64,000 nt of DNA from Planctomyces sp. (GTDB lineage: Bacteria > Planctomycetota > Planctomycetia > Planctomycetales > Planctomycetaceae). Shown here piece by piece: positions 28,151 to 36,777 of this stretch. How positions within the stretch are numbered: position 1 is the stretch's first letter; each line of letters opens with the position of its first letter. Position numbers and translations under genes: made by a program. The notes under the pieces were generated by a model. That model saw nothing but the letters and a program-made list of their open reading frames with translations. It ran no database searches and was not told the origin of the DNA. The stretch is from assembly GCA_019636235.1 (NCBI GenBank), contig JAHBXW010000004.1:1-64000 (forward strand). Reading direction: 5' to 3'.

Positions 28151-31100
28151 TCACTCTCCCGCTTCGGCCACGGCGACATCCCGCCCGCGAATCTCCCGAA
28201 ACTGGCGGCTTCTCACAATTGTCTCCACAGCCGCCGCGAACCGGAAGTCCTGTTTCGACAGTTCCGACTGCATCGACTCCACCAGCGGCTCGTCCGAAAG
28301 CTGAACTCCGCGGCCCAGCGCGAAGCCCAGCAGCTTGCGGCTGAACTGCCGCAGCACCGCCTCGCGACGAGTCTCCAACAGGTAGCGCCGCAGGCCGGAC
28401 TGGCCGTCCAGCTCCGTGCCGTCGAGCGCCACGCTGCGAACGTCGATCGGTCGGCCGGCGAGGTCCGCATCGCGTTTCCGTCCAATGGCGTCGAACCCTT
28501 CCAGCGCGAACCCGAACGGATCGATCCGGACATGGCAGCCTGAACAGCGCGGGTCGCTGCTGTGCATCTGAACCAGCTCCCGCACCGACAATTCCTCGGC
28601 CGCTTCGTCCTCGGGAAGCTGCGGGACATCCTTCGGCGGCCGGGGCAGCCGCTCGCCGAGGATGACTTCGGAGATCCAGTTGCCGCGGAGAATGGGGCTG
28701 GTTCGCGAAGCGCCCGACTGCTTGGCGAGCGTCGTCGCGAAGCCCAGGATTCCACCGCGCCCCTGCTCGCGAACGCCGTCCACCCGCCGCCAGGCGTCTC
28801 CTTCGATCCCCTCCAGCCCGTAGTGCGCGGCCAGCGCCCCGTTCACGAACGTGTGGTCCGCGTCGAAGATCGACAGCACCGAACCGTCGTGCTGGAACAG
28901 GTCGGTGAAGAACCGGATGGATTCCTCGTACATGTCGTCCCGGAGATCGCCGAATTCCGGGAAGTGCCGCTCGCTTTTCTCATCCAGCTGATCGAATTCG
29001 TAGATGTGCAGCCACTGGCAGGCGAACTCGGTCGCCAGTCTGCGGACGCGCGGATCCTGCAGCATCCGGCGCGCCTGCAGCGCGAGTTCGTCGGGATCGC
29101 GCAGCCGGCCTTCCGCCGCCGCTTGCCGCAGTTCCTCGTCGGGCGTCGATGACCACAGGAAGTAGCTTAACCGCGTCGCCAGTTCCCAGTCGGACACCGG
29201 CGCGGGATCCGTCCCCTCCGGCGCCGTTTCCAGCCGGTACAGGAACTCCGGAGACACCAGCACCCGCGCCAGCGTCAGTCGCAGAGCCTCTTCATGCGGC
29301 AGCTCCTCGTCGCGCAGCCGCTGATACAACTGCCGCAGTCCCTGTCGTTCGGCCTCCCGCAGCGGGCGGCGAAACGCCCGGTCCGCGAATGCCAGCACAC
29401 CGTTGAGGTGACGCGGCTCGGCCTCCAGTTGTTGTCGCCGGAACGCCTCGGCGCGGTCCTGCATCGGTTGCCGCATCGGCTCGAACACGGTCGGGTCCGC
29501 ATCCTGGGTGGCGTATTCCAGAATCTGCGCGAACGCGTCCAGCACCGCCAGCGCGTCCTGGCTGACGAACCGCAGTTCGTCCCACATCCGGTCTAGTTCC
29601 GCGTGCTCGGCCTCCGTGAGGACCAACCGGCACAGCGGCTCGTCCTCGCGGTGGAACAGAGTCAGCGTGACGACTTCATCGACGGGCACGATCTTCGCGT
29701 AGCACAGTGCGGCGGGGAACAACTGGCGGAAGTCGTGAAACGACGACTCGAACCGCCGCTGCGCCTCGCCACCGTCCTGAACGAGAATCGGCGCCGAGTG
29801 AGAGATCTCGTACTCGCCGGACGTCCACGAGCCGCGCACCGACTCCCGGCGCGATCCGGCCTGCAGCCCGGACTGCTCCCGCGGCGGCGCATCGAGAATC
29901 TGCAACTGCACGCTGCCGTTCCGCGCGGCCGGGCCATGCAGCGTTCCGGAAGCGACAAGCTCCATGCCGGCGACAAGGTCGGCCGGCAGGCGGATCTCGA
30001 TGACTTCCGGGGCCTGGACGAGCAGGCTGGCGGCGTCGACGGGCTGGCCATCCGGCCCCCTCCCAAACAGCGCGGGATCGGGGCCGACGGCGGGCGCGTC
30101 GGCCGGATTCGCGTCCGAGTCGCCTTCCGCGCCGGCCTTCAGCGCGGCGCTGAACAACGGGCCGTTCAGCGACGTCAACTGGCGATACAGCGCCGCGTCC
30201 GGCGAATCGGCGGGACGCTCTCCCGGACCGGACTTCAACAACTGTTCGAGTTCCGCGGCCAGTTCCGATTGCCGCTCGACGGAGTCCGCCGACTGCCAGC
30301 GGGCCAGCAGCGATCCGGCCGGAATGACCTGCCCTTCGCCCGCGGACGCCGGCTCGCTGAAGAAGTGCCACGTCTCAGCGTTCCCGAAGTCGTCCGCATG
30401 CGGATTGCCGGCCAGGATGTCGGGCGAAACCTGCCGCGCCAGATCCCATTCCCGGCGGCCATCCGAGAGCGTCAGGTCGACTGCCGTCAGGTCGCAGGAA
30501 TGATTGCCGTCGCGGGGACCGATCGCGAGCACCAGCATGTCGCCCCGCTGCACAGAGACCCCTTCGATCGCGCCGAACGGGATCACAGCCGGGCCGTGCG
30601 AAATGCCGCCCGCCAGCCGCTGCCGGGTGCTGCCCCGGCGGAGTTCCAGCGACCACGTCACCCCGTTGCCGCATTCCGGATGCGCGTGCTGCACCTGGCC
30701 GTGGATCGTCAATGACAGCGGCTCGGGACTCAGCCAGCCGATTGCGACCTGCCGAGACGGAGTGGGATGCACGGCGAGGCTGTTGGGCTTCATGTTCCCC
30801 GGGATGCGAACATGCTCATCGGACGAGTTTGCGACGATGCTGAGCGCTTCGTCGCCGACCCAGCCGCGGATGAATTCGTGGCCGGAACCGTTGGTCATCG
30901 TCTGATCGATGAGCGGGCCGATCGCCACGCGCCCGCCATGGCCGATGCCCAGAAAGTCGAGCCAGGCCGTCAGTGCGTCGACCGAGACCCCATGCCGCCG
31001 CGCCAGGTCCCCGACGTCCGCGTCGAGATCAGCCCCGGCCTCTCGCGCGGCCGCCAGCGCCCGCGCCGTGCTGTTGAGCGTGTCGTCCCGTCGGCGAGCC

Positions 31101-32386
31101 AGCGCCCGGGAGACCGCGCGGACGTCCCGCAGCAACAGGTCCGGCCGGCCGGGCGCCACCAGCCGGGGACGTTCCCACAGGACCAAGTCGCCGTCGTTTC
31201 CATCGGTCGCGTCCGAGGCCGCGAGGTAAACGACGACCTCCGGGACTCCCGGGACTTCGGGCAGCCGCTGCCGCAGTTCCTGCCGTGTGGCGATCGGGCT
31301 GACGGGCTCCATCCATGCCGTCGGGCCGCCCACTTTGCCGATGTGTCCGACGCTCGTGAACCGCCACAGCGCATTCTGCCACTCCTCAATCTCCGCCGTC
31401 AGCGCCGCGGCGTCCTGCGGACCGGCATCCCGCCAGCGGCCCCTCAACCGATCGAGCAGCATCGACGAGGACGCCGGACCCTCTTCAGCGGAGGGCTGCG
31501 TCAGAGTGTTCCACAGCAGCCTCAGGTATTTTTCGCTGAGGCGGCGTTTGGCGGCGATGTCCGCGAACGCTTCGGGATTCGCGGCGAGGGTTTCGCGTTC
31601 TTCGAGAGTGGCCGCCAGATAGGCCTGCACGGGGAGCCGGCCGCCGCCGTTCGTATCGAACACGATGCCCTGCAGGTTGACTTGGGATCCGGAGGCGTTG
31701 GCGGTATGGCGTCCGTAGAACTCCCGAATGCGGGTCAGCGCTTCATCGGTCCAGTCGCGGCGGTGGGAACTGGCGGAGAAGCGGATGCCGTCGGGCAACG
31801 GCACGAGGTGCGTGGAGACGCTCTTGCCGGCATCGAAGTATTTCTGGAGCAGTGCGGGGGACATGGAGAGCGCGGCGCCGGCGTTCGTGAAGCCTTCGCC
31901 GGCGGCGCCGTCGGCGGGGAACTCCCGCGCGGGGTCGAGCGGGACGCCGGTGAGATCGCGCAGCGTGTAGGTGTACTCGGCATTGCTGAGCCGGCGAAGG
32001 ACGACGGGACCGGGATCGCCGGCGCTGGCGCGGGCCTCGGCGTCGAGGTACTTGCGCGCCCATTGACGCAGGCGCTGTCGCTGGGCGTCATCGGGCTGAG
32101 GCGCGTCGCTCGGCGGCATTTCGCCGTTGTCGAGCATTTCGATGACCTTCAGCCACACCGCCGGAGCGGTGCGAAGTTCAGCCAGCGAGGCGAACCGTTC
32201 GAGGTCGAGTTCGCCCTGCGGGTCGGCTGCGGCGTGGCAATCGAGGCAGAAGCGGGTCAGGAGCGGCCGGACGTCCGCGGCGTATTCGTCGCTGAGCCTT
32301 CGGAATTCGGGAGCGTCGTCGGCAGGGAGTGCGAGCGCCAGCAGAGTGGCGGCGAGGGCGAGGCAGATCGCGGCCTGGGTTCGCAT
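28151..32386 (-). CDS. Giant DUF1587/1595/1592/1588/1585 cytochrome c-like protein
   Basis: 1411 residues with a signal peptide (MRTQAAICLALAATLLALAL). A haem-binding CLDCH lies near residue 55, then DUF1587 (RRLSNAEYTYTLRDLTG). A long middle of about 700 residues, partly beta-rich, is followed by DUF1595 (RPLREAERQGLRQLYQRL), DUF1592 (LATRLSYFLWSSTPDEEL), DUF1588 (FVNGALAAHYG, SGASRTSPILRG), a second haem-like CSGCH and DUF1585 (FSRKLLGFALGRGV). It acts in the periplasm and is a hallmark of planctomycetes. The middle makes it larger than the common 700-1000 residues. The ATG at 32386 has AGGGA upstream; an in-frame ATG at 32476 is less likely. Confidence 0.9.
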   Translation of the reverse strand: MRTQAAICLALAATLLALALPADDAPEFRRLSDEYAADVRPLLTRFCLDCHAAADPQGELDLERFASLAELRTAPAVWLKVIEMLDNGEMPPSDAPQPDDAQRQRLRQWARKYLDAEARASAGDPGPVVLRRLSNAEYTYTLRDLTGVPLDPAREFPADGAAGEGFTNAGAALSMSPALLQKYFDAGKSVSTHLVPLPDGIRFSASSHRRDWTDEALTRIREFYGRHTANASGSQVNLQGIVFDTNGGGRLPVQAYLAATLEERETLAANPEAFADIAAKRRLSEKYLRLLWNTLTQPSAEEGPASSSMLLDRLRGRWRDAGPQDAAALTAEIEEWQNALWRFTSVGHIGKVGGPTAWMEPVSPIATRQELRQRLPEVPGVPEVVVYLAASDATDGNDGDLVLWERPRLVAPGRPDLLLRDVRAVSRALARRRDDTLNSTARALAAAREAGADLDADVGDLARRHGVSVDALTAWLDFLGIGHGGRVAIGPLIDQTMTNGSGHEFIRGWVGDEALSIVANSSDEHVRIPGNMKPNSLAVHPTPSRQVAIGWLSPEPLSLTIHGQVQHAHPECGNGVTWSLELRRGSTRQRLAGGISHGPAVIPFGAIEGVSVQRGDMLVLAIGPRDGNHSCDLTAVDLTLSDGRREWDLARQVSPDILAGNPHADDFGNAETWHFFSEPASAGEGQVIPAGSLLARWQSADSVERQSELAAELEQLLKSGPGERPADSPDAALYRQLTSLNGPLFSAALKAGAEGDSDANPADAPAVGPDPALFGRGPDGQPVDAASLLVQAPEVIEIRLPADLVAGMELVASGTLHGPAARNGSVQLQILDAPPREQSGLQAGSRRESVRGSWTSGEYEISHSAPILVQDGGEAQRRFESSFHDFRQLFPAALCYAKIVPVDEVVTLTLFHREDEPLCRLVLTEAEHAELDRMWDELRFVSQDALAVLDAFAQILEYATQDADPTVFEPMRQPMQDRAEAFRRQQLEAEPRHLNGVLAFADRAFRRPLREAERQGLRQLYQRLRDEELPHEEALRLTLARVLVSPEFLYRLETAPEGTDPAPVSDWELATRLSYFLWSSTPDEELRQAAAEGRLRDPDELALQARRMLQDPRVRRLATEFACQWLHIYEFDQLDEKSERHFPEFGDLRDDMYEESIRFFTDLFQHDGSVLSIFDADHTFVNGALAAHYGLEGIEGDAWRRVDGVREQGRGGILGFATTLAKQSGASRTSPILRGNWISEVILGERLPRPPKDVPQLPEDEAAEELSVRELVQMHSSDPRCSGCHVRIDPFGFALEGFDAIGRKRDADLAGRPIDVRSVALDGTELDGQSGLRRYLLETRREAVLRQFSRKLLGFALGRGVQLSDEPLVESMQSELSKQDFRFAAAVETIVRSRQFREIRGRDVAVAEAGE

Positions 32387-32464
32387 GCTGCGTTCTTTCC
32401 CTTGGAGGCGAGCGGTTCGTCCCGGGGGATCCGGGGCGATTGCGGGCCATCGAGTATCGATCAT

Positions 32465-32477
32465 ATTGTCTGACAAT
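32465..32477. promoter_or_regulatory. Perfect palindrome ATTGTC-T-GACAAT
   Basis: Arms at 32465-32470 and 32472-32477 around one base. It lies 80 bp upstream of the DUF1592 start, where an operator would sit. The half-site TTGTC is like those bound by FCD-type GntR regulators; no such regulator is encoded nearby. It also marks the last point before the sequence turns into IS remnant. Confidence 0.4.
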
Positions 32478-32501
32478 TCAAGCCGTCTTGCGCGTGCCTG
32501 A

Positions 32502-32753
32502 GGGCGAGCGACCCGCAGCCTGCTCAGACATCTGGGGATTGAACCGCGAATTCGCCGCCGCGGGACAGTTCATGGGAGCAGGCTGGGAAGGATCCGCTGG
32601 GTGGTGGAACGGACGATCAGCTGGTTCAAGGGCCTGCGGCGGATGCGGGTGCGCTATGACCGCTCCGAGGACATCATGGAGGCTTGGAAGTCGCTGGCGA
32701 TGAGCGTGATTACCTTCCGACTCTGGCATCATGATCTGGCCCCGACCAGTTGA
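32502..32753 (+). pseudogene. 3' remnant of an IS5-family transposase gene
   Basis: A stop codon at 32499 is followed by 83 open codons. They give the C-terminal end of an IS5-type DDE transposase: GIEPRIRRRGTVHG, GRIRWVVERTISWFKGLRR with the catalytic Glu, and a tail ending FRLWHHDLAPTS. The N-terminal two thirds are missing. It lies exactly at the change from planctomycete to plasmid-type content. It is different from the IS5-type element at 32923-33793 (that copy reads VERTISWLGNYRR). Confidence 0.75.
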
Positions 32754-32922
32754 TTCAACCGGCGGTTTCTGGTCCGCCTCTTATGTTCGAGCACTCATGC
32801 AACTCCTGAAGCGAGCTTTTCTCCGGCTGGCCCACTCCGACAAGGAACCCATCGAGGTTGACTTCCAATCGACCAGCCCGCAGGAACTGCATCGCCGCGT
32901 ACTGACCGACGGCTGCTGCCTA

Positions 32923-33793
32923 GAGGCGGTTTCATAACCGCTTGAGGCATAACATCAGGCAGGCCAGCGTGATGAAGCCCTGGAACATGTGCACATGGCA
33001 CTCGTGACGCACCAGCAGGCGACGGTAGTTTCCCAGCCACGAAATCGTCCGCTCCACCTTCCACCGACGCCGGTAACGCCGCAGCTTCCGACCATCCTGC
33101 GTCGCCGGACGCTTCCGCCCCCGGCGGTGCGGACACACCAGGTCGAACCCCCGCGCTTTCAGACGCTGCCGGTGCGGGTCGCTGTCGTAGGCCCGGTCGG
33201 CCACCAGCGGCACGGGGCCCCCCTCCACGGTCACTTGCGCCGCGAGGTCTTCGACCAGCGTGATTCTCTCGCAGCGCAGCACTCGCGGTCCGGCATGCCA
33301 CAGGAAGACCCTAGCATCAACCAGGAAGCATCCACTTGGTTCCCTTCCTATGCTTGGTGTTTCCCACGCAAAGCTCCCTTTTTCGCGGGCGAGAAGGTCC
33401 CGTCCACAAAACACCTCGTCTCAGGTCCAGCAGTTGCTGGTCGTCGAGCTGGTCCAGCGGGCCCTCCAGACGGCTTCCAGACGTTGCTCCGCCCACTTCG
33501 TTCATCCGCCGCCAGCACGTGGCTGGAGAGGGGAACTCGCCGGGCAGGTCCTTCAGCGTATGCCCGTTTTGAGCACCCACAGGATGCCTTCCAAACAGGC
33601 CCGATCGTCGGCCGGCGGCCGGCCGCCCCTGGGGGAGCGGGGTCGCTGGGGGATCAACGGCCGGAGCTTCTCCCACTGGGCGTCCGTCAGCAACACCTTC
33701 TTGATGGCCATCGAGCGCTCCTTTCGATGGCGTTCGTAACGTAACTTCAGGGCTGGCGCAAGCTTGCAGTTCAAGGGGTTTTGAGACTGCTTC
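32923..33793 (-). mobile_element. IS5-family insertion sequence, decayed
   Basis: 871 bp with imperfect terminal inverted repeats: left GAGGCGGTTTCATAACCGC, right (reverse complement) GAAGCAGTCTCAAAACCCC. It is flanked by a TA duplication (32921-32922 and 33794-33795), as expected for IS5-type elements that use short TA-type targets. The transposase reads on the minus strand and is frameshifted. Insertion split the PhyH-like gene. Confidence 0.85.
32932..33711 (-). pseudogene. Frameshifted IS5-type transposase
   Basis: The start is MAIKKVLLTDAQWEKLRPLIP at 33711. The reading frame then changes at about 33560 (LKTG to KDLPGEFPSPATCWRR) and again near 33320, with further small shifts around the FVDGTFSPAKKG segment near 33410. 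The DDE residues can be traced: VDGTF, LVADRAYDSD and KVERTISWLGNYRR. At least three frame changes are needed, so the gene is dead, unless the indels are sequencing errors in homopolymers. The last frame ends LMLCLKRL at 32932. Confidence 0.8.
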
Positions 33794-34606
33794 TAGTACG
33801 AAACGCAATTCCGGCACCTTCGCTGTTTGCGTATCGCGACAGGATCGAGGCCATGCATCGCGCAAAGGGGAATAGACTTACTGCAGGCGAGCAGCTCAGC
33901 ACTTTCGACCGCACTCATATTCTGAACCGCCATTTCATGGATGAATACGGAGACGAGTGGTCCTTCTGCAATCTCATCGGCAACGACACGTTGTTGACCT
34001 TGATGGATAGGCTGTTTGGGCCAGGCCGCTACAGCAACGCCCCGGCGGAAACGTGCGCGCGGTCGGTCGATGGCAGCGCAATTCGCGACCCCGTTTCCTT
34101 CCAGCCGCTTCGCGTTCACATTGACGGCATTTATCACACGACCTGGCCGCATTTCGCAGTCAACTTCTGGGTTCCGCTAAGCCCGTGCGGTGTGGGCACA
34201 CGCGCACCCGGCCTTGTGGTCTATCCCGTCGAGTTTCACCTGGTGCGCAAGTATCTCGGTGCAGGTTCGGGCGACGACTTTGGATCGAAAGTATTCTCCG
34301 ACACCAACCGGCATCCGATGTACGCGGTGTACCCTGCCCTGGAGAAGCTCTACGCAGAGCACGGCATCGCACCCATAACGCCGCGTTTCGAGGTGGGGGA
34401 TATTATGGTCTTCAATAGCTGGATTCCGCACGGCACGTACTGGCACAGAACAATGTCACGCTCGCGCGTCAGCCTCGAAATCCGCTTCGAGGGCGATAGC
34501 TGGGACCCGCTGCCGCCAGTCAACGTAGCGAGCGACAGTCTCGTGTCGTGACGCGCAAGCGGACAGTGCGTCCTCCCTTTATTCGATGCTACGACTACGT
34601 GGCGGC

Positions 34607-35038
34607 CTACCGTTGCGACGGGTAAGCCTTTTTTTCCTCCGCCGGCTCCGCCTTCTTCACTTGCGGACGCTCAACGGCGATGTCGCATTCTTTCTGAACA
34701 GCGACTTTCTCAAGCGCCTCAAATTCGCCTTTTAGCCGAGCGTACTCAGTGGCCTGCGGCGTATCCCCATCCAGGAAGAACAGCGTCGGCCAGAACAATA
34801 TGAGGCCGACTCCCATCTGCACCGAATCATTGCTCGCCGTCTTGTCCACGTGCCCGCCAAGTTCCGACACGCGCCGCGACAGCATCTGCATCTCCATTTC
34901 GATCTGCTTGCAACTGTAATCGCGGTATTGCAACGGCGAAATGTACTGCGAGGAAATCTCATTTGACGATTTCGCACAAGCGCTTAACGCAAGGGCGAAG
35001 ACCGCAGGCAGGGCGGCAGACCGGTGGAAGGTGTTCAT
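34607..35038 (-). CDS. Small lipoprotein of a proteobacterial type
   Basis: 143 residues. The lipobox is LALSACAKS (Cys near residue 21). The mature part has a pattern known from many Proteobacteria: YISPLQYRDYSCKQIEMEMQ, a short coiled-coil, then GVGLILFWPTLFFLDGD and YARLKGEFEAL. Such proteins are often plasmid- or prophage-borne; the role is unknown. The C-terminus is Lys/Glu-rich. This is the first gene to the right of the boundary that speaks for a proteobacterial origin. Confidence 0.75.
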   Translation of the reverse strand: MNTFHRSAALPAVFALALSACAKSSNEISSQYISPLQYRDYSCKQIEMEMQMLSRRVSELGGHVDKTASNDSVQMGVGLILFWPTLFFLDGDTPQATEYARLKGEFEALEKVAVQKECDIAVERPQVKKAEPAEEKKAYPSQR

Positions 35039-35204
35039 GCAAATGTCTCCGTTGTCGCGTCATGCCCAGCGCAAGACGCCTACTCGGGTATAGCGCATGA
35101 TAAGAGCGTAGGAAACAAGAATAATCAGTCTCCCATCGGGTGGTGTATGGACTGAAACGCTATTCTGCGCTAGATGTAGGTGCTTCAGAACTCCCGTATC
35201 TCCA

Positions 35205-35570
35205 ATGGATGCTCCGACTACTCTCGACACTCTGGTTACTGACATTATTGCTGTCCGGCACCTCCACGTGACCGCACCACCCAGACCTGTGACCGTCATT
35301 ATCGGAAGGCCCAGCGAGGACCCCGAAGGACTTAGTTGGTCATGCCCATACCAGATTCTGGGAATCGGAACAGGCAAGCTTCGACGTGGCGTTGGCGTGG
35401 ACGCAGTACAGGCATTGTTGTTGACGCTGAAGATGGTGGGTGCCGACCTGTATACCTCCGAGGAAGCCAAGAACCATGCTCTCCAATGGCTCGATGGATT
35501 GCCAAATGTATTGGGCTTCCCCGTCGCGGACGCAATCAAAGACATTGTGCCTGAAGGGGAGGATAGCTGA
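35205..35570 (+). CDS. Hypothetical protein resembling DUF6968
   Basis: 121 residues. It has a beta-rich N-terminal part (VTVIIGRPSEDPEGLSWSCPYQ) and a helix with GVDAVQALLLTLKMVGADLY, a pattern I associate with DUF6968; the assignment is tentative. No signal peptide is seen. The base composition is visibly lower in G+C than the plasmid backbone, so it looks like cargo. The antisense open frame across it is taken as a shadow. Confidence 0.6.
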   Translation: MDAPTTLDTLVTDIIAVRHLHVTAPPRPVTVIIGRPSEDPEGLSWSCPYQILGIGTGKLRRGVGVDAVQALLLTLKMVGADLYTSEEAKNHALQWLDGLPNVLGFPVADAIKDIVPEGEDS

Positions 35571-35716
35571 TGAAGAATGTCTACATCATAGATGTCGTTG
35601 ACAACTGCACATTCTCCTTCTTCCAGGGTGTCTGACGGGGCTCTCTTTCCCCTCTCGGCAACTAATTTGTGTACGGCTGCGGTTCGGTATGTTCGCCGGC
35701 TTTGTCGGAGGCGCCA

Positions 35717-36226
35717 ATGAGCCGATTCGAGGAGGAGAAACAAGCACTTGTCAGACTCATTACGGAGGCGTTTGCCCCCGGCGTCTATCCCGGCGATAAC
35801 AATCTTACAAACGACGGTACGCACTACCACCCGTCCGACCAATACGACATTTACCGTGTTTATAAGGGACGCCATTGGCAAGACATTACACTACGCGATC
35901 TTGAGGCGTTCGAGGGAGACAAGTGCGCGGCACTTGCGTTTATGTCCGATGAAGCCCGGAGCTACTATTTGCCCGCACACATGATTTCATCTTTGGACAC
36001 GTTTGACACAAAGCACTGTCGTGATAAATGGGAAGTGCTTACGACAGTCTTACATGCGCTCGTCAGCACTCGTGGGACACGAGATGGCATGGAATGGCGA
36101 CTCTTGCAAAGCTTACACGACCAACAAAAGCAGGCGGTACGAGGATATCTGTCATTTATTATCAAATATTGTCCAACGCGAAGCATCTCAGCCCATGCGG
36201 CACGAGCGTTAGGACAAGAGTTCTGA
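35717..36226 (+). CDS. Hypothetical protein resembling DUF6714
   Basis: 169 residues. The pattern LITEAFAPGVYPGD, HWQDITLRDLEAF, AALAFMSDEARSYYLPAHM resembles the DUF6714 family seen next to immunity or toxin cargo genes. There are no membrane segments. The start MSRFEEEKQ at 35717 is chosen over an in-frame ATG at 35669 because the family pattern begins there. G+C is lower than in the backbone. The function is not known. Confidence 0.62.
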   Translation: MSRFEEEKQALVRLITEAFAPGVYPGDNNLTNDGTHYHPSDQYDIYRVYKGRHWQDITLRDLEAFEGDKCAALAFMSDEARSYYLPAHMISSLDTFDTKHCRDKWEVLTTVLHALVSTRGTRDGMEWRLLQSLHDQQKQAVRGYLSFIIKYCPTRSISAHAARALGQEF

Positions 36227-36264
36227 CTTTGTTACAAACACCGTCGCCCCCGGCCCCGTTACGC

Positions 36265-36777
36265 CTACCGCACAAACACCGGGGCCACCTTCCTGAGCCA
36301 GTCGTTCATTTCCCGGTGCGACTCGAATTCCGCCACTTCGATGCGGTCGATGGTTGGCCCGCCCTGCCCGACCTTGCGCAGCTCGTCCTCATCCATTTCG
36401 CGGACCCACAGGATGCGGTGCCGCTGAAATCCCCGGTCGGTCAGATTCACCATGCTCTGATTTACGAGGGCGTCGAGATTGCTGCCGCGGATCAGCACGA
36501 GGCTTACCAGGTCGCCGGTGAACTTGAGCAGGATGCCGACCGACGGATTGAAGCGGAAGCCGGTCAGATGGCTGTAGGAGAACCAGTCGCTGTTGCCGTC
36601 GCGGAAGCGGAACTCAACGGCAATCGCCCGCTCGCGCAGGCCGCGCAGATAGCCGAATCCAAGGCAGGATTCCTCTTCGGAGCGCTCGGCCCCTTCCCTT
36701 TCCTTCGGGAGACGCGCGGCGATGCCCGCCAGGTGCGAGCTTCGGGGAAAGTCCAGGACTTCAATGTCATCGGACAT
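36265..36777 (-). CDS. Hypothetical protein overlapping the relaxase gene
   Basis: 170 residues from the ATG at 36777, which overlaps the relaxase stop by 11 bp, so the two are translationally coupled. It has an acidic N-terminus (MSDDIEVLDF) and a mixed alpha/beta body with SYSHLTGFRFNPSVGILLKFTGD and LVLIRGSNLDALVNQ. No motif was recognised. The location makes it likely to be an accessory of mobilisation or a regulator of the mob operon. Confidence 0.7.
   Translation of the reverse strand: MSDDIEVLDFPRSSHLAGIAARLPKEREGAERSEEESCLGFGYLRGLRERAIAVEFRFRDGNSDWFSYSHLTGFRFNPSVGILLKFTGDLVSLVLIRGSNLDALVNQSMVNLTDRGFQRHRILWVREMDEDELRKVGQGGPTIDRIEVAEFESHREMNDWLRKVAPVFVR

Larger units (their letters stand above)
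32797..34551 (+). pseudogene. Phytanoyl-CoA dioxygenase-like gene split by an IS
   Basis: The first part is 32797-32922 (42 codons, from MQLLKRAFLRLAHSD). The second part is 33796-34551. Joining them after removal of 32923-33795 restores one frame of 293 residues, with DGCCLVRNAI across the scar. The product carries the Fe(II)/2-oxoglutarate facial triad pattern HIDGIYH (HxD) and a later His and Arg in IPHGTYW and SRVSLEIRF. PhyH-type enzymes hydroxylate small metabolites; the substrate is unknown. As it stands, the gene is broken after codon 42. Confidence 0.85.

Noticed and set aside
30767-32473. Open frame antisense to the DUF1592 giant
   Set aside because: Arg/Gly/Ala-rich shadow with no recognisable domain.
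35060-35881. Minus-strand open frame of about 270 codons over the DUF6968-like gene
   Set aside because: Low-complexity and motif-free; the two plus-strand genes fit family patterns and have better starts.
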